This document shows, piece after piece, positions 45,128 through 57,415 of a stretch of 64,000 nt of DNA. Origin of the DNA: Punica granatum (lineage: Eukaryota; Streptophyta; Magnoliopsida; Myrtales; Lythraceae); assembly GCF_007655135.1 (NCBI RefSeq), contig NC_045132.1, forward strand, positions 25,724,354 to 25,788,353, given 5' to 3'. The position numbers were made by a program, and so were the translations under genes. The notes beneath the pieces were generated by a model. That model searched no databases. It was not told the DNA's origin and saw nothing but the letters and a program-made list of their open reading frames with translations. Positions within the stretch are counted from its first letter, which is position 1, and each line of letters starts with the position of its first letter.

Positions 45128-46390
45128 TTAGTCTTCTAGACCTTCTAAGTTTTCTGACTGAATTGTTCCTCTCGATATTATTTTGTACTTTATGTACAGG
45201 GCAAGGGCCAGAACCAAGAAACTTGCCACAACCAAGTTTATGAGATATCCGTACTTATTCAGCTTCGTTAGTATATGACTCTCTGTGTTCCTGCGGCTGT
45301 TGCTGCCCAAATGCCTGCGCGTCTGTTTCCTCATCTTCCTTTCACCACCGTGGACCGACTCACTTGGCTTTTCATGCTCCTCAGTCATATACATAGCCCT
45401 TTTTTCTTCAGCCTTCTTTTTCCTCTGTAAAGCTGTTTCTGAAGCATCATCCCTATCAGGGGGTGCACTACTCTGAGCAATCTCTCCTCTCATTTCGCTT
45501 GGCTTATGTTCCTTCTCGGGCGACTTTTGGGGGCCAGAGTCTTCTTTCCTGCTAGTTTTCTCGACAGGTTGCTTCTCTGCACCGGTCTTTGAGGGGATTT
45601 GATCGGGTTCCTTCTGCTTATCAGCCTTTTGAGTTTGCGGCTCGGGTTTGTGGGAAGGCTTGGGAGGTTCTCCAGTTTCCTTCCTTTGATCGGTCTTTCC
45701 GGGCTGTTGCAGCTCAGGCTTGGTTTTGTGTTCCATAGGCTTTGGAGAGTCTTTAGGTTCCGTCTTCTGGTCAGGCCTTCCTGGTTGTTGCAGCTCAGAT
45801 TTGGGTTCCGGAGGTTTCTGAGTTTCCGGAGGTTTTTGAGTTTCTCCCATAGGTTTTCCTTTCGCCTCTTTTTCCTCTACAGTTAGAGGCTCGGCACGTA
45901 CGATCATCTTGGGGTACTTGATATGGAGAATGCCATCGTCGAACCTCGCGCTGATCCTGTGAGAGTCATAGTTCGATGAGATAGGAAACTCCTTGCGGAA
46001 ATGGCTCCATCGGTTATCGCCGACTTTGCGCTCTCCTATGATCCGCAGATTCCGAGCCGAGGTAACTTGCACCTTAATCTCCTCTCTTTTGAAGCCTGCA
46101 CGTCACAAGCAATCATGAGCTAGCCTGTCTCAAGTTCATCCAATCTTGTTAACCTTTAGGTTATCATTCGGAGTCCTAGGTTCGGGTGCCCAAGCAAAAT
46201 ATGTTTATATCGTACCATGATACGTTCATGTGATCCTTATTGAATCTAAAATGTACATGAACAACTTATGGAAACTCCAAGAACTGGAAACCACACCTGG
46301 TAGAAACACGAGAAGGGTGTCGAATCCTTCCTCGGATGCCCACTCCGTGGATGGCTCGAAAACCTCGGAAACCCGATTAATAGATGCCAT
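45128..46390 (-). CDS. HSP20-like alpha-crystallin protein with C-terminal membrane anchor (RTM2-like)
   Basis: Small heat-shock-domain protein of the plant RTM2-like class; a true chaperone role is unproven. Minus-strand exons 46390-46297 and 46095-45128 give 353 residues in phase. The alpha-crystallin-like domain occupies about 10-100 (FEPSTEWASEEGFDTLLVFLPGFKREEIKVQV-type start; GERKVGDNRWSHFRKEFPI; ISARFDDGILHIKYPK). Then comes about 170 residues of Pro/Lys/Glu/Gln-rich, probably disordered sequence with internal repeats (TQKPPETQKPPEP; ELQQPGRPDQKTEPKD / ELQQPGKTDQRKETGE). A basic stretch precedes one membrane span, YLINLVVASFLVLALALYI, near the C-terminus, with about 20 residues after it, so it is tail-anchored. 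It is the positional match of Arabidopsis At5g20970. Confidence 0.9.
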
Positions 46391-46922
46391 AACCTTCAGC
46401 TGTTTCTGTTTCTCCCTGCCTTCCTACTAGTTTCTTGGATTGATTTATGGCAGAGTACATTTGCTTCCTGTTTTTATACACGTTGTGGAGGAAAACCTTC
46501 CCTCCTTCCTTTGTTTCCTTTGAAATTGGTTTATTCTTTTCTCTCCTCGTCTCGAGCATTCTTTTCAGAGGCTTTACGTATGCTTTTGCTCGCTTCATGC
46601 ATTAGGGAAGCCTCGTTATTCTTTGCCTCATCCCGCGATCTTGAAAAATGGGTACCCGAGAAGTCTTTTTAATGCACGAAATGAGATTCTTAAACGGGCG
46701 ATTACCAGCTTAAATTAATACTGTCCCACGGTCAGTTTGTAATAATAACCGATTGATAAACAAGTGGAAAGGGAGGGGAATATACTTGAGAGATTTTGGG
46801 GGGAGAGGAACAACCAAATGGCACTGGACAAGAATCCCCCGAATTACGACATCGAAGCTTTTGTCCGATAATTTTGCGCTTTCTTGCTACATAATCGGCA
46901 AGAACCGGCTCTCTACGAGTTT

Positions 46923-47174
46923 TAAGCCCCGTTTGGATTTAGAGTTAATTGATTTTAATTTTAACTTTAACTTTAACTCAAAACACTACACAACAAAAAT
47001 ACACATTTTCCAATTCAAAAATTTTAACTTTAATTTTTAACTCAACACACTACACAACAAAAACACACGTTTCCCAAATCAAATTTATAATCACATCTCA
47101 TTTGTCCTTTTTCCACAATCAAAATTAAAATCAAAATTAAAGTAACTTTAACTCCAAATCTAAACGGCCCCTTA
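46923..47174. mobile_element. MITE with good terminal inverted repeats
   Basis: Left end taagccccgtttggatttag continuing agttaa; right end ttaactccaaatctaaacgg continuing ccccttag. The two ends are inverted copies with few mismatches over about 26 bases. The inside is built of TTAACTTTAACTTT motifs and a duplicated phrase cactacacaacaaaaacac. No coding capacity, about 250 bp: a non-autonomous DNA element upstream of the aldehyde oxidase. Confidence 0.75.
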
Positions 47175-47277
47175 GATTTTCATCATAAATTTTCGGTTAA
47201 AAACAAAAAAGAGTAAAACTGCTTATGTTATAAAGGGATTACAGTGAAATCATATGATTTCATCCCCTAAGACTTTG

Positions 47278-47405
47278 CTCCGTTTAGTTTCGCAGATAAA
47301 ATCATAAAAATTTTAACTTTAACTTTAACTCAATACACTACACAATCATTTGTCATTTTTCACAATCAAAATCAAAATTACTTTAACTCTGAAATCAAAC
47401 ACACC
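47278..47405. mobile_element. Second, shorter MITE of the same family
   Basis: Left gctccgtttagtttcgcaga, right ttaactctgaaatcaaacac followed by acc: inverted and related to the ends of the element 100 bases upstream. It shares the inner words ttaactttaactttaactca and cactacacaatca. Confidence 0.65.
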
Positions 47406-48195
47406 AATGAAGAACATATGAGATCAGACTGTCCATGACATGGATGGTGGGCCTGGAACTCTATGGGTTGGGCCAAGTTTATGATAGTCGAATGGGCCCA
47501 CGGCATCATCTTCATAACTTTCGATTCTTTGCTTTTCGTTTAATCAAATAAATAAAAAAAAATTCTTTGCTTTTCATTTTTATTTTTTATTTTATTTATT
47601 GGAAGGGTCTCCAATTTCCATAACAAGGAGCACTTAATTATTAGTCTAGTAGTTAAATGGAATAATGGATTCACAAGCCTCGATAATTTGGGTGCCATTA
47701 GCATACTTCTAATTGATAAGCACTCAAAAATCTAAATGTAAAATAGACAGTATTCACCCAATCATTTTCTTTAACGATTAAATTTTTTCAAATAAATCAT
47801 TCAGTCAATTTTAATCTCATTCTACCTTATTTGGTTCGAGAGTTACAATGATTATGAAAAATGGGTCCATAACTCTCCATCCAAACAAACAATAAAGAGT
47901 TCAAATCAATCTTAATCTTTTCATTCACAAAATCTTGTGTTTGTCTCGAGTTATTGTTAACAGGATGACCGCACCTATAAAAACTGCTTTTGAGTCAACA
48001 TAGCTTAGATATTCTTTTTTTTTTTTTTTTTTCCCGGTAGGTGATATTCTATTATAGTTCCCTCTGATGGCTACTCTGCTGCACCCTAATCAGTGCCACG
48101 TGCAGTGTGTATAAGTTAGATATGGCTCATATGTTTGCAGCAGAGACGGCGGCAGCTTCAGGGTCCTTCTTCTGCTGCTGCTGTGGCTCTCTACC

Positions 48196-51100
48196 ATGGG
48201 CAGAGACAAGAATCTTGTTTTTGCTGTTAATGGGCAGAGGTTCGAGCTCTCGGATATCGACCCTTCAACCACTGTGCTCGAATTCTTGCGGCTGCACACT
48301 CGCTTCAAGAGTGTCAAGCTCGGATGTGGTGAAGGTACGGCCTTTGAATGATCTCTTGATGCTGTCGTGTGTCCAGTCCGACCACTTGCTGTCACTGCTT
48401 AGTGCTTACTCCTAAAACTTATACTGTGAGCTAGCTGCTACCTGTTTGGTGGGGTAATGGAACTCTTGCTGTTCTATGATTCTGATCACACTCTCAGCTC
48501 GTCGATCTTCATTTCTGATAGAAATCAACACGAAGTTTTCTTGACTCAGCTCAGTTGATTCTGTTGGATCTGTCACTGAGTTGGTATCTGGGATTTGGCC
48601 TGTCATGAACCGAGCTCCACCCCTTCAGAGACTGAAAGTAAAGCACTTGAGTGACTGCATATATGTGTCGGTGTCGGTCTGGACACGGTTTAGTTTATGT
48701 GAAATTAGATTCATTCTCCGAGTCAAATTGGATATCCGGAAAGTGTAGGTGGAGAGTCAGAGATCTTTACATGCTATGGATATACTTTTGCAGGTGGCTG
48801 TGGAGCCTGTGTGGTGTTACTATCTAGATATGATCCTGCAAGTGACCGGGTGGAGGACTTCACCACAAGCTCGTGTCTCACACTCCTCTGCAGCATAAAT
48901 GGATGCTCTATCACAACCGCCGAAGGCCTTGGGAATACCAAAGACGGGTTCCATCCGATCCAGAAGCGGTTCTCGGGCTTCCATGCTTCTCAGTGCGGCT
49001 TCTGTACTCCGGGAATGTGCATGTCTCTCTATGGAGCTCTGGTAAATGCCGAGAAGACCGACCGCCCGAAACCTTCCAAGGGATTCTCAAAGTTGACTGT
49101 CTCCGAAGCCGAGAGGGCTATTTCAGGAAACCTCTGCCGGTGCACCGGCTATCGTTCAATTGCTGATGCGTGCAAGAGTTTTGCGGCCAATGTAGATATC
49201 GAAGATCTGGGGTTGAACACTTTCTGGAGAAAAGGAGAGGACAAGGAGACATGTTTAAGTAGATTACCACCATATGACCAAAATAGTGATATCAGGGCTT
49301 TCCCTGAATTTCTGAAAGATGAAGTGAAGGCTTCAGATGGGTTGGGTGTCGAAAAATGTAACTGGTATAGTCCTGTCACCTTTGAGGCGCTCCAATGCCT
49401 GTTGGGATCAGATGGAATGGATAAAGGGGATAGAGTGAAAGTAGTTGTGGGCAATACCGGAGTGGGCTATTACAAGGATTACCAGCACTGGGACAAGTAC
49501 ATTGATCTAAGGCACATCCCTGAACTTCAAGTTATCGTGAAGGACAAGACAGGAATTGAGATCGGGGCAGCAGTGACGATAACTAAAGCTGTCAAGGAAT
49601 TGAGGGATTTCAGTGAATATTTGTCGAATCTTGACGGTGGGAATATATTCAGAAGATTGGCAGATCATATGGAAAAGATCGCTTCAGGTTTCATTAGGAA
49701 CTCAGCTAGTTTGGGAGGAAACTTGGTGATGGCGCAAAGGGAAAAGTTTCCTTCTGATATCGTCACCATTCTTCTTGCTGGAGCCTCATCAGTAAAGATA
49801 TTGGCTGGCTTGAAGGTTGAGAGGATTACATTGGAGGAATTTCTGAGGAGGCCTCCGCTTGACCCAAAAACTATGCTTTTGAGCGTTAAAATCCCAATAT
49901 TGAAATCAAACAGCAGCAAAGTGCTGTTTGAAACCTATCGTGCTGCTCCACGGCCCTTAGGGAATGCACTGCCCTACTTGAATGCTGCTTTCTTGGCTGA
50001 AGTTTCTCAGTGTGATTCCTCAAATAATACTCGTATAAACAGCTGTAGGATGGTGTTTGGTGCCCACAGTTCTCAACACGCTGTGCGCGCAAGGAAGTTG
50101 GAGGATGTTTTGGTTGGAGAAAAGGTTCTCAGTTTGAGTCTGTTAAGCGAAGCCATTGAAGTTGTGAAAAAAATCGTGGTCCCAGAGGATGGCATATCGA
50201 GTAGTGCTTATAGGACAAGCCTAGCTGCTGGTTTTGTTTTCACTTTTCTTATACCCCTCATTGAGTCCGCTCTTCCGATACCCAAATACTTAGATGGTTA
50301 CAGTGGTTTGGTCAAGGCTGTAGAGCAGGAAAGGGATCAGCTATCATATGGGAAGCAGGTTGTAGAAGTGGATAAGCAATATACTCCTGTAGGAGATCCG
50401 GTTGCGAAATCCCAATCCACCATCCAAGCTTCTGGTGATTTTGCTTTGAGTTTTCTTTTTTGGTCAAATTTAGTTTATATAATTGAATGCAAGCATTCTG
50501 TTTAAGAGAATAAGTAAGGACCCTCTTAGTTGATTACGACTGAGAATTGCATTCCAGCAATCCGTAATCCATGAATGAGGTGCAGCAATCTTTTTCTTCT
50601 AGCAGATATTAATTGATCTCAACTGCCCTAACCAATTCAACAGGTGAGGCTGTGTACGTGGATGACATTCCTTCTCCAACCAACTGCCTCTACGGAGCTT
50701 TCATATATAGCATGAAGCCTCTTGTAAGAGTGAAAAGCATCACATTTTCACCTAGCTTACCTAAAGATGTGGTAATTTCAGTTGTTTCCTTTCAAGATAT
50801 TCCCATCGGAGGAGAGAATCTTGGATCACGGACCATATTTGGGTCGGAACCTTTGTTTGCTGATGAGCTTGCTCATTGTGCTGGTGATCGTGTTGCTTTT
50901 GTGGTAATCCTTTTTTTTTTCAACTTTTTAGGTTCCTTGTATCATATTATGTTTTAATAAAATGCTTGTCGAAATTGAATCTCTTGCAAGGTTGCAGAGA
51001 GCCAGAAGCTTGCAGATATGGCAGCAGAAGCTGCTGTTATTGATTATGACATGGAAGATTTAGAAACACCAATTTTATCTGTGGAAGATGCTGTTGAGAG

Positions 51101-53874
51101 ATTAAGCTTCTTTGAGGTTCTTCCTATTTTCTATCCCGAGAAAGTTGGTGACTTCTCAAAAGGAATGGCAGAAGCAGATCAGAAGATCCTTTCTGCTCAG
51201 GTACTCTTCTCAAGTTTGTCATTCGTCTTCTTGGAAAGATCTGAGAATGAAGGTAAAAGACTGTGGGTTGCAGATTCAGCTTGGGTCTCAGTACTACTTT
51301 TACATGGAGAATCAGAGTGCACTTGCTATACCTGATGAAGACAACTGCATGGTGGTCCATAGTTCGACTCAGACCCCTGAATTTCTACATGGCACCATTG
51401 CAAGATGTCTGGGAGTTCCTGAACATAACATTCGTGTCATAACGAGAAGAGTTGGTGGAGGATTTGGTGGAAAGGCTGCAAGGGCCATGCCAGTGAGTTT
51501 ACTATAAAGAGTCCCTTGTGTGTGTATATATATATAAATATATAGCAGAGTTAACCTATCAAAGCCGTAACCTGAAAGGTCTTTACTTGTCGTATAAGAA
51601 TCTTTTTGTAGGTCTGACTTGTAGTGAAGAATTTTGGGACATGAAGTCCCATAAGCCTCCTTTTTGATCTGATCGATATTTTTAAGACTTTGTCAACTAT
51701 GATTGTAAACTGATCCAGCATAATTTCTATATTAAGTTCTGGCTTTATAAAACCTTTGTTTCTGGAACATCTAAGAAGATTTGATGTTTATTTAGGTTTC
51801 CGTAGCCTGTGCGGTTGCAGCTCATAAACTGAACCGTCCTGTTAGGACTTATCTCAACCGGAAAACAGATATGATCATGGCTGGAGGGAGGCATCCGATG
51901 AAGGTAACTTACAGCGTAGGATTCAAGTCAAATGGGAAGATCACGGCCCTACATGTTGACATTCTAATCAACGGCGGACTGTCTCCTGATATCAGCCCGA
52001 TAATGCCCCACAATATGGTCAACACGCTCAAGAAGTATGACTGGGGCAACCTGTCCTTTGACTTCAAAGTATGCAAGACGAACCACACCAGCAAGTCGGC
52101 TATGCGTGCCCCAGGGAAGGTCCAGGCATCTTTCATTGCAGAGGCTGTAATCGAACATGTGGCATCTGTCCTCTCAATGGAAGTCGATGTGATCAGAACC
52201 GTTAATCTTCACACACAAAACAGCCTCAGCTTGTTCTATCCGGGCAGCGTTGGTGGCCTGGAGGAGTACACAGTGCCCTTGACGTGGGTGAAGTTGGGTT
52301 TTTCCTCTGATCTGGCACAAAGGACCAAGGAAATTAAGGAGTTCAATCTATGCAATACGTGGAAGAAAAGGGGGATTTCTCGAGTTCCCATCATTTATGA
52401 AGTGGCTGTGAGACCGACTCCAGGGAAGGTCAGTTTGTTGAGCGATGGGTCCGTGGTTGTGGAAGTGGGAGGAATCGAGCTGGGTCAGGGGCTGTGGACT
52501 AAGGTGAAACAGATGGTGGCATTTGCTCTGAGTGCGGTACAATGCGATGGGCCCATGGACTTGTTGGAAAAAGTTCGGGTTGTACAGGCTGATACCTTGA
52601 GTGTTACTCAAGGAGGCTGGACTGCAGGGAGCACGACTTCAGAGGCGAGCTGTCAGGCGGTTCAGCTTTGTTGTGATATTCTGGTCGAGAGGCTGCGTCC
52701 TCTCAGGGATAGGCTGCGGGAGCAACAGGAATCTATTACTTGGAATGTGCTGGTTCAACAGGTATTCAAGAGAGCTATGTATATTCTTTCATGTTTATTT
52801 ACGACAAGGAGCTCTTGAGGCCAACCCAGGCCATAAGTCCAGTTAAACTCTGGGCCTATTAAGAAGCCTTCACTTACCTGGTTTTCGATCATTCATGTGT
52901 GTGATTCTCCTTTGTTCCTTCCATTAAATTTGCAGGCATATTTGCAGCCCGTCAACTTATCAGCGAGTGCATTCTATTGCCCTGAACTAAGTTCAATGCA
53001 GTACCTCAACTATGGCGCTGCTGTGAGCGAGGCAAGTTTTTGCCTTAGATCATGAAACTACTAATGCTGGAAAGGTTTCTTTCAATCTGGAACTCCCCCT
53101 GATACGATTTTTCTCATGCAGGTTGAGATAGATGTTCTAACTGGAGAAACAAGAATCCTTCGGTCCGATATTATTTACGACTGTGGGAAGAGCCTCAACC
53201 CTGCTGTCGATTTAGGGCAGGTTAGCCTCGTTTAATCTTATACTGATAGTATGGACGCACTTTCCTATGAATTTGGTCATTCTTGGCCGTAGTTTTTGTT
53301 TTTCTGGTCTGTCTTATTTTCAGATGAGGTACTTGTTTTGCAGATTGAGGGTGCATTTGTTCAAGGAATCGGATTCTTCATGCTCGAAGAATACACAACG
53401 AATTCTGAGGGGTTGGTGAATACAAAAGGCACTTGGACATACAAAATCCCGACACTAGACACTGTGCCGAGAGAATTTAATGTCGAGATTCTCAATAGCG
53501 GGCATCATAAAGGACGCGTTCTTTCCTCTAAAGGTATGCCTGAATCTCGCACTCGTCTGCGCCGATAACAGTTGCCTGAATCGTAGAGACACAGACAGCT
53601 CCCTTTTAAATAATCCTTGCGTGCCATAATGACTGAAGCAAACATTAATCGTGCAGCTTCGGGAGAGCCGCCCCTGCTCCTAGCAGCTTCCGTCCACTGT
53701 GCAACGAGAGCGGCAATTAAAGAAGCGAGGAGACAGCTCCTCTCATGGAGCAGCCTCGACACAACTGATTCACCTTTCCAGTTGGATGTCCCAGCCACCA
53801 TGTCTGTCGTTAAGGAACTCTGCGGGCTAGATAGTGTCGAGAAGTACTTACGGTGGAGAATGTCGGCGAAGTGA
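48196..53874 (+). CDS. AAO1: Aldehyde oxidase (molybdenum cofactor, FAD, 2x[2Fe-2S]), complete copy
   Basis: Cytosolic molybdo-flavoenzyme oxidising aldehydes with O2; plant isoforms act on indole-3-acetaldehyde, abscisic aldehyde and others, and which one applies here is not predictable. Ten exons: 48196-48334, 48794-50434, 50644-50903, 50991-51200, 51274-51492, 51796-52761, 52936-53031, 53122-53220, 53344-53533, 53657-53874, in phase, 1,345 residues. Iron-sulfur domains: GCGEGGCGAC and CGFCTPGM with CRCTGYR. FAD domain: [10 protein letters not shown] and [13 protein letters not shown]. Molybdenum domain: [37 protein letters not shown], and [11 protein letters not shown] with the catalytic-region Glu. 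Intron 7 starts with GC (GAG/GCAAGT). A tandem partner begins 7.8 kb downstream. The symbol follows the syntenic Arabidopsis gene. Confidence 0.95.
53032..53121 (+). other. GC-AG intron of aldehyde oxidase
   Basis: The exon must end at VSE to join VEID in frame. The next bases are GCAAGT, a typical GC-type donor, and the acceptor is catgcag. No GT donor nearby keeps the frame. GC-AG introns make up about one percent of plant introns. Confidence 0.8.
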
Positions 53875-54631
53875 ATAGAGAAAGATGCTTAATTTCACCG
53901 TAAAATTTGCCCGTGATTTGGAACTTGGGATCTTTTAAATTTGATGGAAGCATACCTTGGAGGATATACGTATATATACACTTCAATAACAAATAAGAGC
54001 ATATGGTGTAAGATAGAGCTGATTCTGTAGAATCTAGAATCTGTGCATCGGTTCATACTTTTTAAGTGATTTTGCATATTGGCCCATTAACTTTTGATTG
54101 TTTTCATTTTCGCCTCTAGAGGATATTCATGATTGCTTGTACAGCCACTGGACTTTGCGAACAATCCATGTGTTATCCTTCTTGATTTTTGAAGATCTGA
54201 TGAAATCCAAGAACATATAGATTGTAGATTTGATGCAATTATGTGTCAAACGAATTTCGTTTTTTCTTTTTTTTTTTTGGGCCAATGTATCCATCGAATT
54301 TAACATCGTAGAAAATGATCCATGGAGACTTTATCGAAGATACATAACCAAAGAATTTATTATAAAAAGTTTATTGACCATTGAGTTCTCTAAAAGTTTA
54401 TAATGAATATATTTAATTGGAATATTGAATCTTCCTTAAATCATTTTTGTGAAAGGGCTATAGAATAATGTGGAAAAGTGTTGCTGTTTTGCACTAAATG
54501 AATTTACCGATTTGCAGGAAACTGTTCGGGGACTTCACAGAGTGCCTGTGAGATTTTTTTATCTAAACTCCGAGCAAGTAAAAACTTCAAACATCTCAAC
54601 GAGTAATTTTAATTCAAAGTAATTTTATTAA

Positions 54632-54975
54632 GGGGTTTTTACCCTAAATGACCTATGATTTATCCATTTTATCAAATCTATTTTATGTTTTTTTTTGTCA
54701 GTTATATCACATGGTTTACATTTTGCATCAAATCTATCCCGGCATTATCTTTTCCATTGACATCTAACGGTCGTGCTGACGTGGCACGTGGAGAGATAGT
54801 GGGCCCCACTTGTCACGTGGGCGCCACGTCAACACGGGCGTTAGATGTCGACGGAAAAAATAACGGCGAAATAGATTTGAAGCAAAATGTAAACCATAAG
54901 ATATGACTGACAAAAAAAAAGATATGATAAATTTGACAAAATATGTAAATCATGAGCCATTTTAAGTAAAAATCC
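54632..54975. mobile_element. Foldback element with about 140-bp inverted arms
   Basis: Left arm from ggggtttttaccctaaatga through ccattttatcaaatctattt, tttttttgtcagttatatca, tggtttacattttgcatcaa to gacgtggcacgtggagagat. The right arm is its inverted copy with scattered mismatches, ending atgagccattttaagtaaaaatcc. Only about 30 bases separate the arms (gtgggccccac centre). The centre is GC-rich with cacgtg words. Non-coding and able to form a nearly full-length hairpin, so a possible small-RNA source. Confidence 0.85.
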
Positions 54976-56879
54976 ATTTTACTAAATCTTTTTTTGTGTT
55001 CCAATACTTTTTTTAGTTTGTTGTATTCAAAGATTTATTATGTTGCCAACATGCATTGGGGACTATTATATGCTTTGATGAATGACATGGATAAAAACAC
55101 TTGAAGATGCCATCATTCATATTGATGCAAAATCTTTCTTCACATTTTACTTGAGGCACTTCTTAGAACTTGGAATCACCTGCTTAAAACACTTTGCTGG
55201 AGACTTTTCTTAGAAGCTGAAGCCACTTGCTTCTTATTTACAAATCTAAATAATATTAAAAGAAGAAAATGGTTGGGCCCAAAAATTCTAGTGCACGTTC
55301 ATCTAGTTTAACAGAAATTATTGTCCCTGAAGCATTTCACGTGCCTTTTTCAGAGACGACTCAACTTTGCTGCCTTTGTGTTTCCTCATTTCATCGTGGC
55401 CCCCATTACAAATGGTAGTGCATTGCATTTGAAAGATTTTGTCAGGAGTCATAATTTATACGTTAACTAACACTTGTGGATAGAGCAACTGAGGCTCTTC
55501 ATTCATGCACTTATTCTCAGCTTCAAAACATGAGCCAGATGGTCGTGTTATTTTGGACGAACTCGAGACATTTTGCTTATTGAAGAGGAGAACTCTTTCC
55601 AAAGGAGAAGAAAGTGGGATAAAGGGGTAATTAGATTTTGTTGTAAAATCTTCAGATAAGCCCTTGATCTGGTGCAGTGATCTAAACGTGAGGCAAGGCT
55701 CCACATCCCTTTTCTCTTCGACAAACTCAATACCATGTTAAATTTTTGCATATGAGAACTCTCGAGCATGCACCTATAATTATATGCCACTTTCCTCCAT
55801 CAGCATGGAAAGCAACAATGTACTATCCTCTGACCATAACTGTCCTTTATCTTATTTATCATATGCAGTCATGAGGAAATTGACGTCAGCTGCCTTTCTG
55901 GGATAGACGTTAGAACAAAACAAAACGTCAACGTCGGAATACCTCATGAAAAAAAAATCATGATTGAAATAAATCTAAAAATAATTGTCAACGTTAAGTT
56001 ATAAGGTGCAATATATCCAAAACTCAATGGGTACGTTCCTCCAAACAATGAGGTAAAATTAATTGACTGGAAGCTCAAATTTTCTCTAACGTGTTGTATA
56101 TGTATGTATATAATGAGGAAGGGATTGCCCCACCAGTTTTTGTTTCTTAGACATGATGAAGAAATGTGTCTCATAAGTACTTTATAAAAGATGGATTCGA
56201 TGAGGACAATAATTTATAAGGCCAAACCTGTCCTTTTTGAGAGCTAGTAATTGCTGTAGCTTCTCACATGCAGGACTGTGGACTGCCCGGGTTTACACTG
56301 GCCGAATGGAAACGGTTTGGTACCATCCTGAAGGACTATGTTTTTCTTTCAAGATAAATAGATAATCTTTCGTGCTGCTTTTGATTTGTGATTAAAAAAT
56401 CATTGTCTTTATTACATTCCGTTTACTATGTACTATTTAACACTAGCATCTAGCTCCATAATTGGTCCAATTCCAAATTAATACTTCTGGCTTGAATAAA
56501 TTTCTGAATTTGTCGTGGCCTACTCCTTGTCCTTTTGCTATCTTGCTGAAAAATGTTTTGATGTGTTCTTATATGTTAACTTTAAATATGGCAATATTTG
56601 GTGGTTCACATTCAGTCTCTCGAAGTAGAACATTGTAGCTTGAGCTTGACTTCTCTTTACATGTATGTATTGTCGTGAAATGTGAATTTGAGCTTGTGGT
56701 CGACTAGGAAGTCTTTGCCTTTGAAATTTATAGTTAGCTGCTCCCTTTTTTTTTTTCCGCTGAATTAAAGGTTAGGTCGGGTTATTAGCCAGTTGTGACT
56801 GTCCTAACTAAGGAAACCTAATTGCCACAGAATAGCCCACCAACACACTAGTAAATTAAGTTTAAGGCCCACTGAATCA

Positions 56880-57010
56880 AGTATTATGGATTGGCCACTA
56901 CCATCCCATAATATACCCCCATAGTGCCAAGGTCTACGTCCTCAGTGAGGTTCGAACTCGTGATGTTCAAGTGAAGCGCTTGATGCTTAACTACTAGACC
57001 ACCGTGTTAG
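56880..57010 (-). repeat. tRNA-like repetitive segment (possible SINE, minus orientation)
   Basis: Read on the minus strand: taacacggtggtctagtagt, then taagcatcaagcgcttca and, about 40 bases on, acgagttcgaacctcac, which match box A and box B of a pol III promoter. The segment is embedded in AT-rich DNA. It is not a functional tRNA, since no cloverleaf could be formed by eye. Confidence 0.5.
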
Positions 57011-57415
57011 TGGTTAATTGCTCCGTTTATTATTTGTTCATTACGAAGCACTGGACAAGTACTTGTCAAACTAAAAAATAGTTGAAGAATTTTAAGTTGT
57101 TTCCCCTCCTAAGTCTACACATCTCGATAAGTTTGTTTCCATTTTTATTTTTATTTTAAATTTGTGCAGGCTTTTACGGAAGAGACCACTGCCCAGTCTC
57201 TCTCAAGCTCTCTCCAGCTGGCGGTTAGGTTACTAATGGAATTAACAACTTACTGATATGGTGATGTTAATATCCCCATTGATGCATTTAGGACCTTCAC
57301 AATGATATACTGTTGCAATTAGCCGTAGTACTTGCCTAAGATCAGATTCAGACACGCCGTTAGTAATCCGTTACACACAGCAACCCCTGAACCAGCCATG
57401 TGGCTGCCCTCGATC

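Larger units (their letters stand above)
46391..48195. other. Divergent promoter region HSP20-like / aldehyde oxidase
   Basis: About 1.8 kb carrying two related MITE-like elements (46926-47172, 47278-47405). The rest is AT-rich, with a poly-T run at 48017-48032. No gene called. Confidence 0.5.

Noticed and set aside
46753..47040. Open frame with FNFNFNF repeats
   Set aside because: It runs through the TTAACTTTAACTTT interior of a MITE; the repeat composition explains it.
48107..48415. Cys-rich 102-residue frame at the aldehyde oxidase start
   Set aside because: It overlaps exon 1 in another frame and is made by the CTG/TGC leader repeat.
56940..57005. tRNA gene
   Set aside because: Box A- and box B-like words are present, but no cloverleaf with paired acceptor stem could be drawn; more likely a SINE relic.
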